Counted from the stretch's first letter, positions 54,308 through 64,000 are shown. The stretch: 64,000 nucleotides of DNA from Citromicrobium sp. UBA3494 (GCA_002377695.1 DFQH01000008.1:27086-91085); one strand, 5' to 3'. Notes: generated by a model not told the origin, from the letters alone. A program made the numbers and translations.

Positions 54308-55327
54308 TCAGGCCGCGCTGCGGACGAGGAATGGCTCGTAGAAGCGTTCGATCTCGCCCAGCACCTGCGCCGGATCGTCGATGAAGTTCACCGCCTTGCG
54401 GAACTCGGAGGAGCCGTAGAGGCCCTTCACATACCAGCCCAGATGCTTGCGCGCGATCTTCACCCCGACCTCGGGAGTGTAGTGATCGAGCATCCGGCGG
54501 AAATGCTCCACCACGACCGCATATTGCTCGTTCAACGGAGGATCGGCGCGCTTCTCGCCCGTCTGCCACCAGTGCATCACCTGGCCGAGCAGCCAGGGGC
54601 GGCCGTAGGCCCCGCGCCCGATCATCAGCCCATCCGCACCCGATTGCTCGAGCGCCCTGGCCGCATCGTCGATCGAGCAGATGTCGCCGTTGACGATCAC
54701 GGGAATGTTCACCGCTTCCTTCACTCTGGCGATGAAGGACCAGTCGGCGCTGCCCTTGTACATCTGGTTGCGGGTGCGGCCGTGGACGGTGATCATCTTT
54801 ACGCCCAGATCCTCGGCAATCCGCGCCAGCTCGGGCGCGTTGAGGCTGGCGTGGTCCCAGCCCATGCGCATCTTCACGGTCACCGGCACGTCGACCGCCT
54901 TTACCGTGGCTTCCATCAGCTTCGTCGCCAGCGGCACCTCGCGCATCAGCGCGCTGCCCGCCAGCTGGCCGACGACCTTGCGCACAGGACAGCCGAAGTT
55001 GATGTCGATGATCGCCGCGCCATTGCCCTCCTGAAGCTTCGCGGCTTCAGCCATGCTCGCCGGATCGCAGCCGACCAGCTGCATGCTGACAGGCTCCTCG
55101 ATCCGGTCCCAAGCGGCCTTCTGCACGCTCTGGCGCGTCTCGCGGATCGCGGCTTCGCTCGCGATCATCTCGGTCACGTTGAGGCCCGAGCCATAGCGGC
55201 GGACCAGCGTGCGGAAGGGCATGTCCGTCACACCCGTCATGGGCGCGAGGATCACGGGCGTTTGCACGCGCACGTCGCCAATGGCGATCGGCTTCGGGGC
55301 CGAGGGAGGGGTTGGCACTTCAAGCAT
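54308..55327 (-). CDS. dusB: tRNA-dihydrouridine synthase DusB
   Basis: A 339-residue FMN-dependent reductase that makes dihydrouridine in tRNA. TIM-barrel motifs are [55 protein letters not shown] with the catalytic cysteine, [22 protein letters not shown] and [10 protein letters not shown] followed by [14 protein letters not shown]. The ATG at 55327 lies just before the first strand; longer frames upstream overlap the divergent ispDF gene. In many alphaproteobacteria dusB precedes the ntr genes, as here (ntrY starts 119 bases beyond its stop). Confidence 0.95.
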   Translation of the reverse strand: MLEVPTPPSAPKPIAIGDVRVQTPVILAPMTGVTDMPFRTLVRRYGSGLNVTEMIASEAAIRETRQSVQKAAWDRIEEPVSMQLVGCDPASMAEAAKLQEGNGAAIIDINFGCPVRKVVGQLAGSALMREVPLATKLMEATVKAVDVPVTVKMRMGWDHASLNAPELARIAEDLGVKMITVHGRTRNQMYKGSADWSFIARVKEAVNIPVIVNGDICSIDDAARALEQSGADGLMIGRGAYGRPWLLGQVMHWWQTGEKRADPPLNEQYAVVVEHFRRMLDHYTPEVGVKIARKHLGWYVKGLYGSSEFRKAVNFIDDPAQVLGEIERFYEPFLVRSAA

Positions 55328-55388
55328 GGGGAAGCGCGCCAGATAGTGGATTGCCGCCGCTATCGCAAGCGCGTAGCCCCGGCGACCA

Positions 55389-56546
55389 ATGGCAAAACCC
55401 GCAGACCAGTCCCGTTTCGCCGCGATCATCGTGGCCGCAGGCACGGGCTCGCGCGCTGGCCAATCGCTTCCCAAGCAATATGTCCGGTGGCGCGGCAAGC
55501 CGGTGTTGCGCCACAGCGCAGAAACGCTGCTGGCTGCAGGGGCGCAACCGCTGGCGGTTGCCATCGCGCCCGATGCTGCGGACTTGGCGCGCGAGGCGCT
55601 GGCCGGGCTCGACAGCATCATCCTTGTCGATGGCGGCGCGACACGGCGCGCTTCGGTTGCTGCGGGGCTCGAGGCGCTGGCGGGCGAGGCACCCGACCGC
55701 GTGCTGATTCACGACGCCGCGCGCCCCACCCTGCCCCAACCCGTGATCGCCCGCGTCCTGGCCGCGCTGGACGATCATCCCGGGGCCATCCCCGCCCTGC
55801 CCGTGGTCGACACCATTGCGCGCACGAAGCACGGCGTGATGACCGGGCAGGAGGACCGCACCACCCTCGCCCGCGTGCAGACACCGCAGGGGTTCCACTT
55901 TGCCGATATCCTGAGCGCGCACCGCGCCTGGGATGGGGACGAAGAGCCGACCGACGATGCCCAGGTGCTGCGTGCGGAAGGCAAGGAAGTCGCCGTCGTC
56001 GCGGGTGACGAGCGCCTCGCCAAACTTACGTTCGCACAGGATTTCGCAATGCAGGCACCACCCGTTCGCACCGGCACCGGTTTCGACGTTCACGCCCTGG
56101 CCGAGGGTGAGGAGCTGTGGCTCGGCGGGTGCAAGATCGATCACGACAAGGGGCTGGCAGGCCACAGCGATGCCGATGTCGCGCTGCATGCGCTGGTCGA
56201 TGCCATTCTGGGTGCGATCGGCAATGGCGATATTGGCACGCACTTCCCGCCCGGCGACGATCGCTGGAAAGGCGCATCCTCGGGCCAGTTCCTGCAGCAT
56301 GCCGTTTCTCTGGCAAGCGAAGCGGGGTACCGGATCGGCAATCTCGATGTCACGATCATCTGCGAGGCGCCCAAGATCGGTCCGCACAAGGATACCATGC
56401 GCGAAAAGATCGCCGAGTTGGCGGGTATTCAGATAGCTGCTGTCAGCGTAAAAGCGACCACGACGGAGAAGCTCGGCTTTACCGGCCGCGGCGAAGGGAT
56501 CGCCGCGCAGGCTGCCGCCACACTCATCAGGGAGGACTTCCAGTGA
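55389..56546 (+). CDS. ispDF: bifunctional IspD/IspF enzyme of isoprenoid synthesis
   Basis: A 385-residue fusion. Residues about 1-215 are IspD (4-diphosphocytidyl-2-C-methylerythritol synthase): [34 protein letters not shown] and QTPQGFHF. Residues about 225-385 are IspF (MECDP synthase): [21 protein letters not shown] with the zinc Asp/His pair, [22 protein letters not shown] and [21 protein letters not shown]. It catalyses non-consecutive steps of the MEP pathway; the IspE step lies between. This fusion is established in alpha- and epsilonproteobacteria. Its stop overlaps the next GTG start. Confidence 0.96.
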   Translation: MAKPADQSRFAAIIVAAGTGSRAGQSLPKQYVRWRGKPVLRHSAETLLAAGAQPLAVAIAPDAADLAREALAGLDSIILVDGGATRRASVAAGLEALAGEAPDRVLIHDAARPTLPQPVIARVLAALDDHPGAIPALPVVDTIARTKHGVMTGQEDRTTLARVQTPQGFHFADILSAHRAWDGDEEPTDDAQVLRAEGKEVAVVAGDERLAKLTFAQDFAMQAPPVRTGTGFDVHALAEGEELWLGGCKIDHDKGLAGHSDADVALHALVDAILGAIGNGDIGTHFPPGDDRWKGASSGQFLQHAVSLASEAGYRIGNLDVTIICEAPKIGPHKDTMREKIAELAGIQIAAVSVKATTTEKLGFTGRGEGIAAQAAATLIREDFQ

Positions 56547-57115
56547 CCTTTCGTTTCCGGACCATCGCGGTGGCAGCAGCGCTGGCCTCGCTCGGCCAGC
56601 CTCTCGCGGCCCAGAGCTCGGCCTGCGTCCAGCCCGAGGACCTGGCCGACACCGTGACCTATGCGATGCCCTTGTTCCTCCAGGGCCTGCAGTCCAAATG
56701 CGCGACCGCGCTTCCTGCCGACAGTTTCATCCTTTCGCAGGGCGAATCCTTCGCGCAGTCGTTCGAGCCGTTGAGGGACGAAGCATGGCCCGGCGCACGC
56801 CGCACCCTGATGCGCTTCATCGAGAGCGAAGCTGCGGCGGCGGAGGATAGCGAAGGCGCGGACGCGACCACTGCGGGCTTCGTGCAGATTCTCTCATCGC
56901 TCGATGGCGACGAACTGCGTCCCTTCGTCGACGGGATCGGCGTCCAGCTGATCGCGGAGGAGATCAAGCCGGCGACCTGCGGAGACATAGAGAAGGTTCT
57001 CCCGCTGCTCGCCCCCCTCCCCCCGCAGAACTACGGCGGACTTGTGTCGGCCATCTTCGGCCTCGTGTCCGAGGGTGAGAGCGACGGCTTCGTCTGCGCA
57101 GCCGCCGCGCAATGA
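56543..57115 (+). CDS. secreted protein of unknown function with four cysteines
   Basis: A 190-residue predicted periplasmic protein that I do not recognise. GTG start overlapping the ispDF stop, with GGGAGG nearby. A signal peptide (about 1-24, ending LAAQ) precedes a helical, alanine-rich domain with four cysteines (about residues 28, 53, 146 and 185) that could form two disulfides. The 4-base overlaps on both sides (ispDF and pncC) tie its translation to them. No enzymatic motif is visible. Confidence 0.7.
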   Translation: MTFRFRTIAVAAALASLGQPLAAQSSACVQPEDLADTVTYAMPLFLQGLQSKCATALPADSFILSQGESFAQSFEPLRDEAWPGARRTLMRFIESEAAAAEDSEGADATTAGFVQILSSLDGDELRPFVDGIGVQLIAEEIKPATCGDIEKVLPLLAPLPPQNYGGLVSAIFGLVSEGESDGFVCAAAAQ

Positions 57116-57612
57116 CCAGCGCGCTGCTCCCTTCCGATGTTCTCGACCTTGCCCGGCGCGTGGTCGACGAAAACCGCGCGGCATCGCGAAAGGTCGCGCT
57201 GGCGGAAAGCTGCACCGGGGGGCTCGTCTCCGCCGCAATAACCGAGATCGCGGGATCTTCGAGCGTGCTCGACCGTGGCTTCGTGACCTATTCCAACGAA
57301 GCCAAGATGGAGCTTCTGGGGGTCTCGCAGGACATTATCGAGACCTTCGGCGCGGTCTCCATCGCCTGCGTCTGGGCGATGGCACAGGGCGCGCTCGCCA
57401 ATAGCAATGCCGATGTGGCGGTTGCGATCAGCGGCGTTGCCGGGCCCGGCGGCGGCACGGCAACCAAGCCGGTCGGCACGGTGGTGTTCGCACGCGCCAT
57501 CCGCGGCGACGGAAGCGAGCCCGAAGGCGAACTGAAAAGCTTCGGCGATCTCGGCCGTGCGGAAATCCGCCGTCAGGCGACGCTCTGCGCGCTGGAGCTG
57601 CTGTTGCCGTAA
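57112..57612 (+). CDS. pncC: CinA-C/PncC nicotinamide-nucleotide amidohydrolase
   Basis: A 166-residue single-domain CinA C-terminal protein. It deamidates nicotinamide mononucleotide to nicotinic acid mononucleotide. Signatures are VALAESCTGGLVSAAITEIAGSS, containing the catalytic serine-lysine region, GFVTYSNEAKMELLGV, VAISGVAGPGGGTATKPVGTV and the C-terminal RAEIRRQATLCALELL. The N-terminal CinA MoCF domain is absent, the common stand-alone form. The ATG overlaps the secreted-protein stop. The last 40 bases overlap the convergent START-domain gene. Confidence 0.93.
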   Translation: MTSALLPSDVLDLARRVVDENRAASRKVALAESCTGGLVSAAITEIAGSSSVLDRGFVTYSNEAKMELLGVSQDIIETFGAVSIACVWAMAQGALANSNADVAVAISGVAGPGGGTATKPVGTVVFARAIRGDGSEPEGELKSFGDLGRAEIRRQATLCALELLLP

Positions 57613-58031
57613 AGCTCGTGGGCGCGTTCCTCGAACGCGGTCATCATTCGCCGGAAGGCACGGTCGAAATAGGCCCCGGCCAGCGTTTCGAAGATCTTGC
57701 TCTTGAAAGTGAAATCGACGCAGAAATCGATCTCGCATCCGCCCTCCGCCGGTTCGAACTGCCAATCGTTCTGCAGATCGCTCAGCGGGCCGTCGACGTA
57801 GTGAACCCGAATGCTCCGGGGCCGCTTCTTTTCGACGCGGGAGGTAAACTTCTCGCGGATCGCCTTGAAGCCCACGACCATGTCCGCAACCATCTCGGTC
57901 TCGCTATCGGACTGTATCCGCGTCGCGATCACCCAGGGCAGGAATTTCGGATAGCTCTTCACGTCAGCGACCAGATCGAACATCTGCTCGGGCGTATAGG
58001 GCAGGACGCGCTTCTGGTGGATGCCCGGCAT
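57573..58031 (-). CDS. START-like protein (COQ10/RatA family)
   Basis: A 152-residue polyketide-cyclase/START-fold protein. The start HQKRVLPYTPEQMFDLVADVKSYPKFLPWV and the DFTFKSKIFETLAGAYFDRAF end are the Coq10/RatA signature. In alphaproteobacteria and mitochondria Coq10 binds ubiquinone and supports respiration; the RatA toxin function of E. coli is a separate proposal. Coupled to lipA by a one-base TGATG overlap. Its 3' 40 bases run antisense to pncC. Confidence 0.88.
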   Translation of the reverse strand: MPGIHQKRVLPYTPEQMFDLVADVKSYPKFLPWVIATRIQSDSETEMVADMVVGFKAIREKFTSRVEKKRPRSIRVHYVDGPLSDLQNDWQFEPAEGGCEIDFCVDFTFKSKIFETLAGAYFDRAFRRMMTAFEERAHELYGNSSSSAQSVA

Positions 58032-58996
58032 CAGGCTTTCCCGGAGCGTGCCGCCTCGCGGGCCAGGCGCTCTTCGCGGGCGGCCTTCATCTGGGCGAAA
58101 TCGTCCCCCGCGTGGTAGCTGGAACGGGTCAGCGGGCTCGATGCGACCTGCAGGAAGCCCTTGGCCCGCGCGATCGCGCCATAGGCATCGAAGGCCTTGG
58201 GCGTCACGAAATCCTCGACCTTCGCGTGCTTGGGCGTCGGCTGCAGATACTGCCCCAGCGTGACGAAATCGACATCCGCGCTCCGCATGTCGTCCATCAC
58301 CTGATGCACTTCCAGGCGCTGTTCTCCCAGGCCCAGCATCATGCCCGACTTGGTGAAGATGGTGGGATCGTGGCTCTTCACCTCCTCCAGCAGGCGGAGC
58401 GAGGCGTAGTAGCGCGCGCCTGGGCGAATAGTGGGGTAGAGACGCGGCACGGTTTCGAGGTTGTGATTGAACACGTCCGGACCCGCTTCGCAGATCGCCT
58501 CGATCGCCGGGCGCATCTTGCCGCGGAAATCGGGGGTCAGAATCTCGATCGTGGTGTCCGGCGTCTCGCGCCGCAGCGCCTCGATCACCTTCACGAACTG
58601 CCCCGCCCCGCCATCGGGCAGATCGTCGCGATCGACCGAGGTGATGACGATGTGCTCCAGCCCCATCTTGCCCGCCGCAATGGCGACATTTTCGGGCTCC
58701 ATCGGATCGACCAGCCGCGGCATTCCGGTCTTGACGTTGCAGAACGCGCAGGCGCGCGTGCAGACATCGCCCAGGATCATCACGGTGGCGTGCTTCTTCT
58801 CCCAGCACTCGCCGATATTGGGGCAAGCAGCCTCTTCGCACACCGTATTGAGGCCGAGGTCGCGCATCAGGCGGCGCGTTTCCTGGTACCCCTTGCTCAC
58901 CGGGGCCTTAACCCGGATCCAGTCCGGCTTGCGGGCCCGCGGGGGGCGTTGTTCTTCGGGGTTCGGGGCGGAGGAGAGGTCGTTCATGCCCGCCAT
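58031..58996 (-). CDS. lipA: lipoyl synthase
   Basis: A 321-residue radical SAM enzyme that inserts sulfur at C6 and C8 of octanoyl groups on lipoyl domains such as that of PdhC in this window. The auxiliary cluster motif is [13 protein letters not shown] (CxxxxCxxxxxC) and the radical SAM motif is [32 protein letters not shown] and [17 protein letters not shown] (ending the site with R-S-S-Y) are family signatures. An internal ATG nine bases downstream is an alternative start. It is transcribed with the COQ10-like gene. Confidence 0.96.
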   Translation of the reverse strand: MAGMNDLSSAPNPEEQRPPRARKPDWIRVKAPVSKGYQETRRLMRDLGLNTVCEEAACPNIGECWEKKHATVMILGDVCTRACAFCNVKTGMPRLVDPMEPENVAIAAGKMGLEHIVITSVDRDDLPDGGAGQFVKVIEALRRETPDTTIEILTPDFRGKMRPAIEAICEAGPDVFNHNLETVPRLYPTIRPGARYYASLRLLEEVKSHDPTIFTKSGMMLGLGEQRLEVHQVMDDMRSADVDFVTLGQYLQPTPKHAKVEDFVTPKAFDAYGAIARAKGFLQVASSPLTRSSYHAGDDFAQMKAAREERLAREAARSGKA

Positions 58997-59067
58997 CTAG
59001 GAGCCTCACCCGTTCGAGGCAATGCCGCGCCTTGCCAGCGCCGCTCCGCTCGCCCATGTGGCAGCGC

Positions 59068-59784
59068 ATGTCAGAAATGCAGGCCCACAACATCGCCCTC
59101 CTCATCGATGCCGACAATGTCGACCCAAACGGGATCGACTCGGTACTGACCGTGCTCGCCGAGCTGGGTCAGGTGAACATTCGCCGCGCCTACGGCAACT
59201 GGGCGAAGGACGCGCTCAAGCGCTGGGGCGACATCACCAATCGCTACGGCATTCGCCCGCACCAGCAGTTCGACCTGACGCGCGGCAAGAACGCGACCGA
59301 CATGGCGATGACGATCGACGCGGTCGATCTGCTGTACCAGGGCAAGGTCGATGGCTTCGGCATCATGAGTTCGGACAGCGACTTCACCCCGCTGGTCACC
59401 AGGCTGAGGCAGGACGGTCTGCCGGTCTATTGCTTCGGCGACGCCAAGACGCCGCAGGCCCTGCAGCGGGCGTGCACGCGCTTTATCGACACCGCCAAGC
59501 TGGTGCGCGGGCAATCGCGCGATGCAGGAAACGATGCCAAGTCCGAAAAGGTGGATATCGATGAAGAGCTCATCCAGCTCCTGGGCGATGCGTGGAAAGC
59601 GTCCAGCCGCGACGACAATGGCTTCGCCCGCCTGCACGAGGTCGGCCAGATCGCGGGCAACCGCTCCAGCTTCGACGTGCGCAACTACGGCTTCAAGCGC
59701 CTGTCCGAACTGATCGCCTCGCTCGACCGTTTCGAGATGAAGCGCGGCCAGGACGATCAGCTCTACGTGCGTCGCCTGAGGTAG
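59068..59784 (+). CDS. NYN-domain protein with C-terminal OST-HTH/LOTUS-type domain
   Basis: A 238-residue protein. Residues about 5-150 are a NYN (LabA/DUF88) domain, a PIN-like putative RNase: IALLIDADNVDPNGIDSVL, NATDMAMTIDAVDLLY and GFGIMSSDSDFTPLVTRLR carry the acidic residues. Residues about 165-238 (EELIQLLGDAWKASSRDDNG, RSSFDVRNYGFKRLSELI) look like an OST-HTH/LOTUS RNA-binding module. The ATG at 59068 is used; others lie at 59056 and 59077. RNA cleavage is inferred from the fold. Neighbours give no target. Confidence 0.82.
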   Translation: MSEMQAHNIALLIDADNVDPNGIDSVLTVLAELGQVNIRRAYGNWAKDALKRWGDITNRYGIRPHQQFDLTRGKNATDMAMTIDAVDLLYQGKVDGFGIMSSDSDFTPLVTRLRQDGLPVYCFGDAKTPQALQRACTRFIDTAKLVRGQSRDAGNDAKSEKVDIDEELIQLLGDAWKASSRDDNGFARLHEVGQIAGNRSSFDVRNYGFKRLSELIASLDRFEMKRGQDDQLYVRRLR

Positions 59785-59809
59785 GCTGCTCCCGGCGCGA
59801 ATAAGAAAC

Positions 59810-59837
59810 GGCGCGGAAAGGCCTCCCTTCCCGCGCC
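59810..59837. terminator. terminator hairpin between convergent genes
   Basis: GGCGCGG (59810-59816) pairs with CCGCGCC (59831-59837). After one mismatch AAGG (59818-59821) pairs with CCTT (59826-59829) around the loop CCTC. It sits between the convergent NYN gene (plus) and TPR gene (minus). The T-run is weak on both sides. Confidence 0.6.
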
Positions 59838-59884
59838 GCCTCCTGCTTTATAGTACCGGACTGGTGCCGGCTGGCGGTCGTCGC

Positions 59885-61153
59885 TCAGCCCTCCGCCCGC
59901 TGTTCGGCGTAGGCCGACCAGAGGCGAGTGATGCCCTGGCGTTCGCCCTGCACCTTGGCGAAGGTTTCCCGGGCGTTCGCATAATCGCCGGCCATTACCT
60001 GGGCGATCCCGAGTCGGGTCAGCACGGTCTCACGATCCACATCGGAGCGCGTCAGCGCCAACTGATACAATTCAGCCGCTTGTGCGAAACGGTCCAGGCT
60101 GAAATGGGCGTCGCCAGCCAGCGTCGCGCGCTTCGCGGTCGCGCCGGAAGCGCGCGCTTCGCTGGCAAGCGCGGACAGGTCTTCGCGCACGATCTCCGAA
60201 CGGTTGGTCGCTTCGGACAGCGCATTGGCCACGAAGGAAACGTCGCGCGAGATCAGACCGGCGGCAAGCCCTTCCTGCGTCACGGCCAGTACTTCGCCCG
60301 GCAGCTGCCGCACGCCCGCGACTTCGATGTACTTCTCATACTCGGCGCCGGAATCGAGGGCATCGGCCGCACGCAGAAGTCGCAAAAGATCCAGCGTTTC
60401 CTCGTCGCCATACTTTTTGAAATTACGCTGGATGTTAACCGCATCGCCCCAGGTCACCGCGTCCGGGTAATACCGCGCGAGGAGGATGCTGTACTTCGTG
60501 GAGGGTTCGTACTGCTCGCTCTGGTATGCCGTCCTGACAGCCTGCTGCAGGAGTTCCTTCGCAGGCTTGGTGCCAGCATCGATGTTCTGCTGGATCAGGG
60601 TATCGAAGTAGCCGATCGAACCGGCTTCGTTATTCTCCAGCGCGGCAGCCTGAGCGATCAGCGACTGCGCGGTGTCGGCCTTGTAGCCCAGCGATGCAGC
60701 CTTCTCCAGGTAGGTGCGGGCGGCCGCGTAATCGTTCAGATCGTAGGCGATCGTTCCTGCAACGAAGGTATATTGCGGCAGGTCCGCCTCTGTCACCTTG
60801 CCGCTGTCCAACATCAATTCGATGCCGGTACGCTGCAGGTTCAGGTCTTCCAGCTGGCGGCCAAGGTTATACAGCGCACCGCCGTAGGCCAGTCGATCAT
60901 CGTCGTTCTTGACCGATTCGCGCACCTGGGGGGCGGTCATGCGATCGCGCAGCGACGCGTAATCCGGATTTTCCTTGCCGAGCTCTTCGTTGATGGGCGC
61001 GAAGGCTTTGATGAAATCCTTCGAGTATTTCGGTGCCTTCTGAGCATAGGCGGGCGTCTCGTAGGCGGTGACACCAAGCGCACCCACGCTCATCAGCGCG
61101 GCCGCGATTGCGAGCCTCGAAGCCTTGCGGGGGCGGTTTGTGAACAACGGCAT
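59885..61153 (-). CDS. secreted TPR-repeat protein
   Basis: A 422-residue exported protein. Signal peptide about residues 12-38 (LAIAAALMSVGALGVTAYETPAYAQ). The mature part is a helical repeat protein: AYGGALYNLGRQLEDLN, AARTYLEKAASLGYKADTA and QAAELYQLALTRSDVD are TPR-like. No catalytic motif. It would act in the periplasm as a scaffold; the role is unknown. The ATG at 61153 is preceded by AGGAGA. It is divergent from gyrA, sharing a 298-base promoter region. Confidence 0.75.
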   Translation of the reverse strand: MPLFTNRPRKASRLAIAAALMSVGALGVTAYETPAYAQKAPKYSKDFIKAFAPINEELGKENPDYASLRDRMTAPQVRESVKNDDDRLAYGGALYNLGRQLEDLNLQRTGIELMLDSGKVTEADLPQYTFVAGTIAYDLNDYAAARTYLEKAASLGYKADTAQSLIAQAAALENNEAGSIGYFDTLIQQNIDAGTKPAKELLQQAVRTAYQSEQYEPSTKYSILLARYYPDAVTWGDAVNIQRNFKKYGDEETLDLLRLLRAADALDSGAEYEKYIEVAGVRQLPGEVLAVTQEGLAAGLISRDVSFVANALSEATNRSEIVREDLSALASEARASGATAKRATLAGDAHFSLDRFAQAAELYQLALTRSDVDRETVLTRLGIAQVMAGDYANARETFAKVQGERQGITRLWSAYAEQRAEG

Positions 61154-61280
61154 TAATCTCTCCTGTTCTGAATCGCGTCGGGGGACGCGACCGGGTATTC
61201 CGACTTATCTGAATAACGCGCGGCCTATGATGAAGTGCCGCGTGAACGTCCAGATCGTGCAGGGAGACGGTTGAATGGTG

Positions 61281-61298
61281 CTTGAATGACTCATCAAG
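61281..61298. promoter_or_regulatory. interrupted palindrome in the gyrA upstream region
   Basis: CTTGAATGACTCATCAAG: left half CTTGA(A)TGA and right half TCATCAAG match as an 8-bp inverted repeat with one extra base. It contains a GACTC (GANTC, the CcrM site), and another GANTC lies at 61170-61174. The gap 61154-61451 holds no gene but also a perfect hairpin TCGCGTC-gggg-GACGCGA (61173-61190). Regulatory meaning is unproven. Confidence 0.4.
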
Positions 61299-61451
61299 CC
61301 TGAATTGCCGCTCTCGCGGCCAAAAATGTGGACAAACGGCACATGGGGAAGGATGGGAGGTTGGTCTTGCTGGCACCCCCCACAGCTTTCCCCTAACCTG
61401 CCTCCATTGCGCGGAAGACGCAGCCGAAATAGCTAACCGAGCGGATATTCC

Positions 61452-64000
61452 TTGAGCGACGAAACCGAAACCCTGCCCCCGCCCAGCCCCATGGGCGAGT
61501 ATGACCGCATCGACATCGTCGATGAGATGAAGACGAGCTATCTCGATTACGCGATGAGCGTGATCGTGAGCCGCGCGCTGCCCGATGTGCGCGACGGCCT
61601 GAAGCCCGTCCATCGCCGGATTCTCTTCGCCAGCCAGGAAGGCGGCTTCGTTTCCGGGCGGCCTTATCGCAAGAGCGCCAAGATCGTCGGCGACGTGATG
61701 GGTAACTACCACCCGCACGGCGACAGCGCGATCTACGACGCGCTCGCGCGGATGACGCAAAGCTGGTCGATGCGGGTTCCGCTGATCGACGGCCAGGGCA
61801 ATTTCGGTTCGATGGACCCCGATCCCCCGGCGTCCATGCGTTATACCGAGGCACGGCTGGAAAAGGTCGCCAACGCGCTGCTCGACGATCTGGACAAGGA
61901 TACCGTCGACTTCGCGGAAAACTACGACGGTTCGCGCGAGGAGCCGACCGTATTGCCTGCGGGCTTCCCCAACCTGCTGGTCAACGGCGCAGGCGGTATC
62001 GCGGTGGGCATGGCCACCAATGTCCCGCCGCACAACCTCGGCGAAGTGATCGACGGTTGCATGGCCTATATGGCCAATCCGGGCATCACCTCTGAAGAGC
62101 TGATCGAGTATATCCCGGGGCCCGATTTCCCGACCGCGCCGTTGATTCTGGGCCAGTCGGGCGCGCGCTCCGCCTACCTGACCGGGCGCGGGTCGATCAT
62201 GATGCGCGCGCGGCACGAGATCGAAACCGGCCGCAACGACCGGCAGAGCATCGTCCTCACCTCGATCCCCTTCCAGGTCGGCAAGAACATGCTGGTCGAA
62301 CGGATCGCCGATGCCGCGAAGGAAAAGCGGATCGAAGGCATTTCGGACATCCGCGACGAAAGCTCGCGCGAAGGCGTGCGCGTGGTCGTGGACCTGAAGC
62401 GCGATGCCTCGCCCGAGGTCGTGCTCAATCAGCTGTGGCGCTACAGCCCCGCGCAGGCGAGCTTCCCCGCCAACATGCTGGCGATCCGCGGCGGGCGGCC
62501 CGAAGTCCTGTCCCTGCGCGACATCATCCAGGCCTTCATCCAGTTCCGCGAACAGGTCATCACCCGGCGCACAAAGTTCGAACTGAACAAGGCGCGCGAC
62601 CGGGCGCACATCTTGCTCGGCCTGGTGGTCGCCGTCTCCAACCTCGATGAGGTGGTGGCGATCATCCGCGGATCGCCCAATCCCGCCGAAGCCCGTGCCA
62701 AGCTGCTCCGCAAGGAATGGCCGATCGGCGACATCGCGCAGTATATCGAACTGGTCGAGGCGATCGACCTGTCTTCCGAACAGGAAGGCGGCACCTATCG
62801 CCTGTCAGAACGGCAGGTGAAGGCGATCCTCGAACTGCGCCTGCACCGCCTCACCGCGCTGGGCCGCGACGAGATTGGCGACGAGCTGAAGGAACTGTCG
62901 GTCAAGATCGAGGAATATCTCTCGATCCTCGCCGACCGGCGCAAGCTCTACCAGGTCATGCGGGAAGAGCTCGAGGCGATCCGCGAACAATACGCGACAC
63001 CCCGCATCTCCGAAATCGCGCCTGCATGGGACGGTCTCGAAGACGAAGACCTGATCGAGCAGGAGGACATGGTCGTCACCGTCACCCACGGCGGTTACAT
63101 CAAGCGCACGCCGCTACAGTCCTTCCGCGCGCAGGCGCGCGGCGGCAAGGGCCGCAGCTCGATGGCGACCAAGGACGAGGATGCGGTGGTCGAGATGTTC
63201 GTCACCAGCACCCACAACCCTGTGCTGTTCTTCACCAATACGGGCCGCGTCTATCGCATGAAGGTGTGGAAGCTGCCCGAAGGTAGCCCGACCACCAAGG
63301 GCCGCCCGATGGTCAACCTGCTGCCTCTGGGCGAGGACGAGCGCGTGACCAACGTGCTCCCCCTGCCGCAGGACGAGGCGGAGTGGAGCAAGCTCAACAT
63401 CGTCTTTGCGACCGAACAGGGTATGGTCCGGCGCAACTCGATGGATTCCTTCACCAATATCCCGTCGAACGGAAAATACGCGATGGGCTTCGTCGAAGGC
63501 AGCGGCGACCGGCTGATCGGCGTGCGCCTGCTGAACGAGGATCAGGAGATTTTCCTCGCCTCGGACGCGGGCAAGGCGATCCGCTTCGCCGCTACCGACG
63601 CGCGCGAGACCAAGAGCCGTACCGGCATCGGCGTGCGCGGCATGAAGCTGAAGGAAGGCGACAAGGTCGTCAGCCTCGCCGTGCTGCATCCGCTGGCGCA
63701 CGACATGGAGACCCGCGAGGCATACCTGCGCGGCGCGGTGTGGAAGAACAACGACACCGCCCACACGCTCGACCCGGATATCGCGGCGGCGATGGAGGAG
63801 AACGAGGAGTTCATCTTGACCCTTACCGCCAACGGCTACGGCAAGATCTCCTCGGCCTACGAATACCGCACCATCGGGCGCGGCGGCCAGGGCATCACGA
63901 ATATCGGCGAGCCCAGCAATGCCAGCCGTAACGGGCCGGTGGTCGCCAGCTTCCCGGTACGCCACGGCATGCAACTGATGCTGGTGACCGACCAGGCCAA
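61452..64000 (+). CDS. gyrA: DNA gyrase subunit A, C-terminus beyond window
   Basis: The first 849 residues of GyrA; the frame is still open at the window end. Start at TTG (61452); an in-frame ATG at 61491 is an alternative but lacks a ribosome site. Breakage-reunion domain: [35 protein letters not shown] and catalytic Y131 in [10 protein letters not shown]. The quinolone-determining positions are unaltered (S92 and D96, equivalent to E. coli S83 and D87). The GyrA box ARGGKG near residue 560 and the beta-pinwheel ([19 protein letters not shown]) distinguish it from ParC. gyrB is not in the window. Confidence 0.95.
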   Translation, partial: MSDETETLPPPSPMGEYDRIDIVDEMKTSYLDYAMSVIVSRALPDVRDGLKPVHRRILFASQEGGFVSGRPYRKSAKIVGDVMGNYHPHGDSAIYDALARMTQSWSMRVPLIDGQGNFGSMDPDPPASMRYTEARLEKVANALLDDLDKDTVDFAENYDGSREEPTVLPAGFPNLLVNGAGGIAVGMATNVPPHNLGEVIDGCMAYMANPGITSEELIEYIPGPDFPTAPLILGQSGARSAYLTGRGSIMMRARHEIETGRNDRQSIVLTSIPFQVGKNMLVERIADAAKEKRIEGISDIRDESSREGVRVVVDLKRDASPEVVLNQLWRYSPAQASFPANMLAIRGGRPEVLSLRDIIQAFIQFREQVITRRTKFELNKARDRAHILLGLVVAVSNLDEVVAIIRGSPNPAEARAKLLRKEWPIGDIAQYIELVEAIDLSSEQEGGTYRLSERQVKAILELRLHRLTALGRDEIGDELKELSVKIEEYLSILADRRKLYQVMREELEAIREQYATPRISEIAPAWDGLEDEDLIEQEDMVVTVTHGGYIKRTPLQSFRAQARGGKGRSSMATKDEDAVVEMFVTSTHNPVLFFTNTGRVYRMKVWKLPEGSPTTKGRPMVNLLPLGEDERVTNVLPLPQDEAEWSKLNIVFATEQGMVRRNSMDSFTNIPSNGKYAMGFVEGSGDRLIGVRLLNEDQEIFLASDAGKAIRFAATDARETKSRTGIGVRGMKLKEGDKVVSLAVLHPLAHDMETREAYLRGAVWKNNDTAHTLDPDIAAAMEENEEFILTLTANGYGKISSAYEYRTIGRGGQGITNIGEPSNASRNGPVVASFPVRHGMQLMLVTDQA

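Overview
The window is a gene-dense, GC-rich (roughly 63-65 % by eye) stretch of bacterial chromosome. Gene content and order point to an alphaproteobacterium of the order Sphingomonadales, most likely Erythrobacteraceae. Signs are the rsmI-yraN-gshB block beside a penicillin-binding-protein activator, an ispDF fusion next to dusB-ntrY-ntrX-hfq-hflX, a vgr-related protein, a PhaR repressor and a double-domain Hfq. I see no insertion sequence, prophage, CRISPR array, integron or plasmid gene. Almost every base lies in a housekeeping gene, so this is core chromosome, not an accessory island.

Layout. 1-4819 (minus strand): the first 44 codons of an ECF-like sigma factor, a DUF900 hydrolase lipoprotein, parE and a PBP-activator-like lipoprotein. 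4847-7856 (plus): rsmI, yraN, gshB, dedA. 7853-11310 (minus): rph-rdgB and hemW-xerC, both pairs with 4-base overlaps. 11421-19053: heat-shock region, with DUF6438 lipoprotein, hrcA, grpE and a glycine-zipper lipoprotein (plus), then a membrane protein, a vgr-related metallopeptidase-like protein and a PCu(A)C copper chaperone (minus), then dnaK-dnaJ (plus) behind a textbook alphaproteobacterial heat-shock promoter. 19067-22777 (minus): a Sel1/TPR protein and a large patatin. 22851-33902 (plus): radA, cvpA, an IscU-like scaffold, an MHS transporter, alr, phaR, proS, DUF805, rnr and a peroxiredoxin-like gene. 33912-38866: a universal stress protein (minus), pyruvate dehydrogenase E2 and E3 with an SH3-like lipoprotein and a thioesterase between them, a small acidic protein, and a DUF1328 membrane peptide (minus). 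39063-39152: tRNA-Ser(UGA).

39270-48427 (plus) is a cell-wall and replication block. It holds an MltB-like transglycosylase, a degenerate RlpA/SPOR protein, and then a tight chain dacC-tmk-holB-metG-tatD-MBL hydrolase-small membrane protein whose starts and stops mostly overlap, followed by mazG. 48419-55327 (minus) carries dusB, ntrY, ntrX, hfq and hflX. 55389-57612 (plus) carries ispDF, a secreted four-cysteine protein and pncC. 57573-58996 (minus) is lipA plus a COQ10/RatA-type START protein. 59068-64000 ends with a NYN-domain protein, a secreted TPR protein (minus) and gyrA, which is cut by the window end.

No wholly new multi-gene system is evident. The best leads are the tandem Hfq (two complete Sm-like domains in one chain), an NtrX without the sigma-54-contacting GAFTGA loop, two hairpins that would bury the ribosome binding site of the downstream gene (at 13688 after grpE and at 25237 before the MHS transporter), an RlpA that has lost its catalytic segment, and a small membrane-protein/metallopeptidase-like pair of unknown role. 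Starts given here are sequence-based choices and several (TTG/GTG) are explained in the entries.
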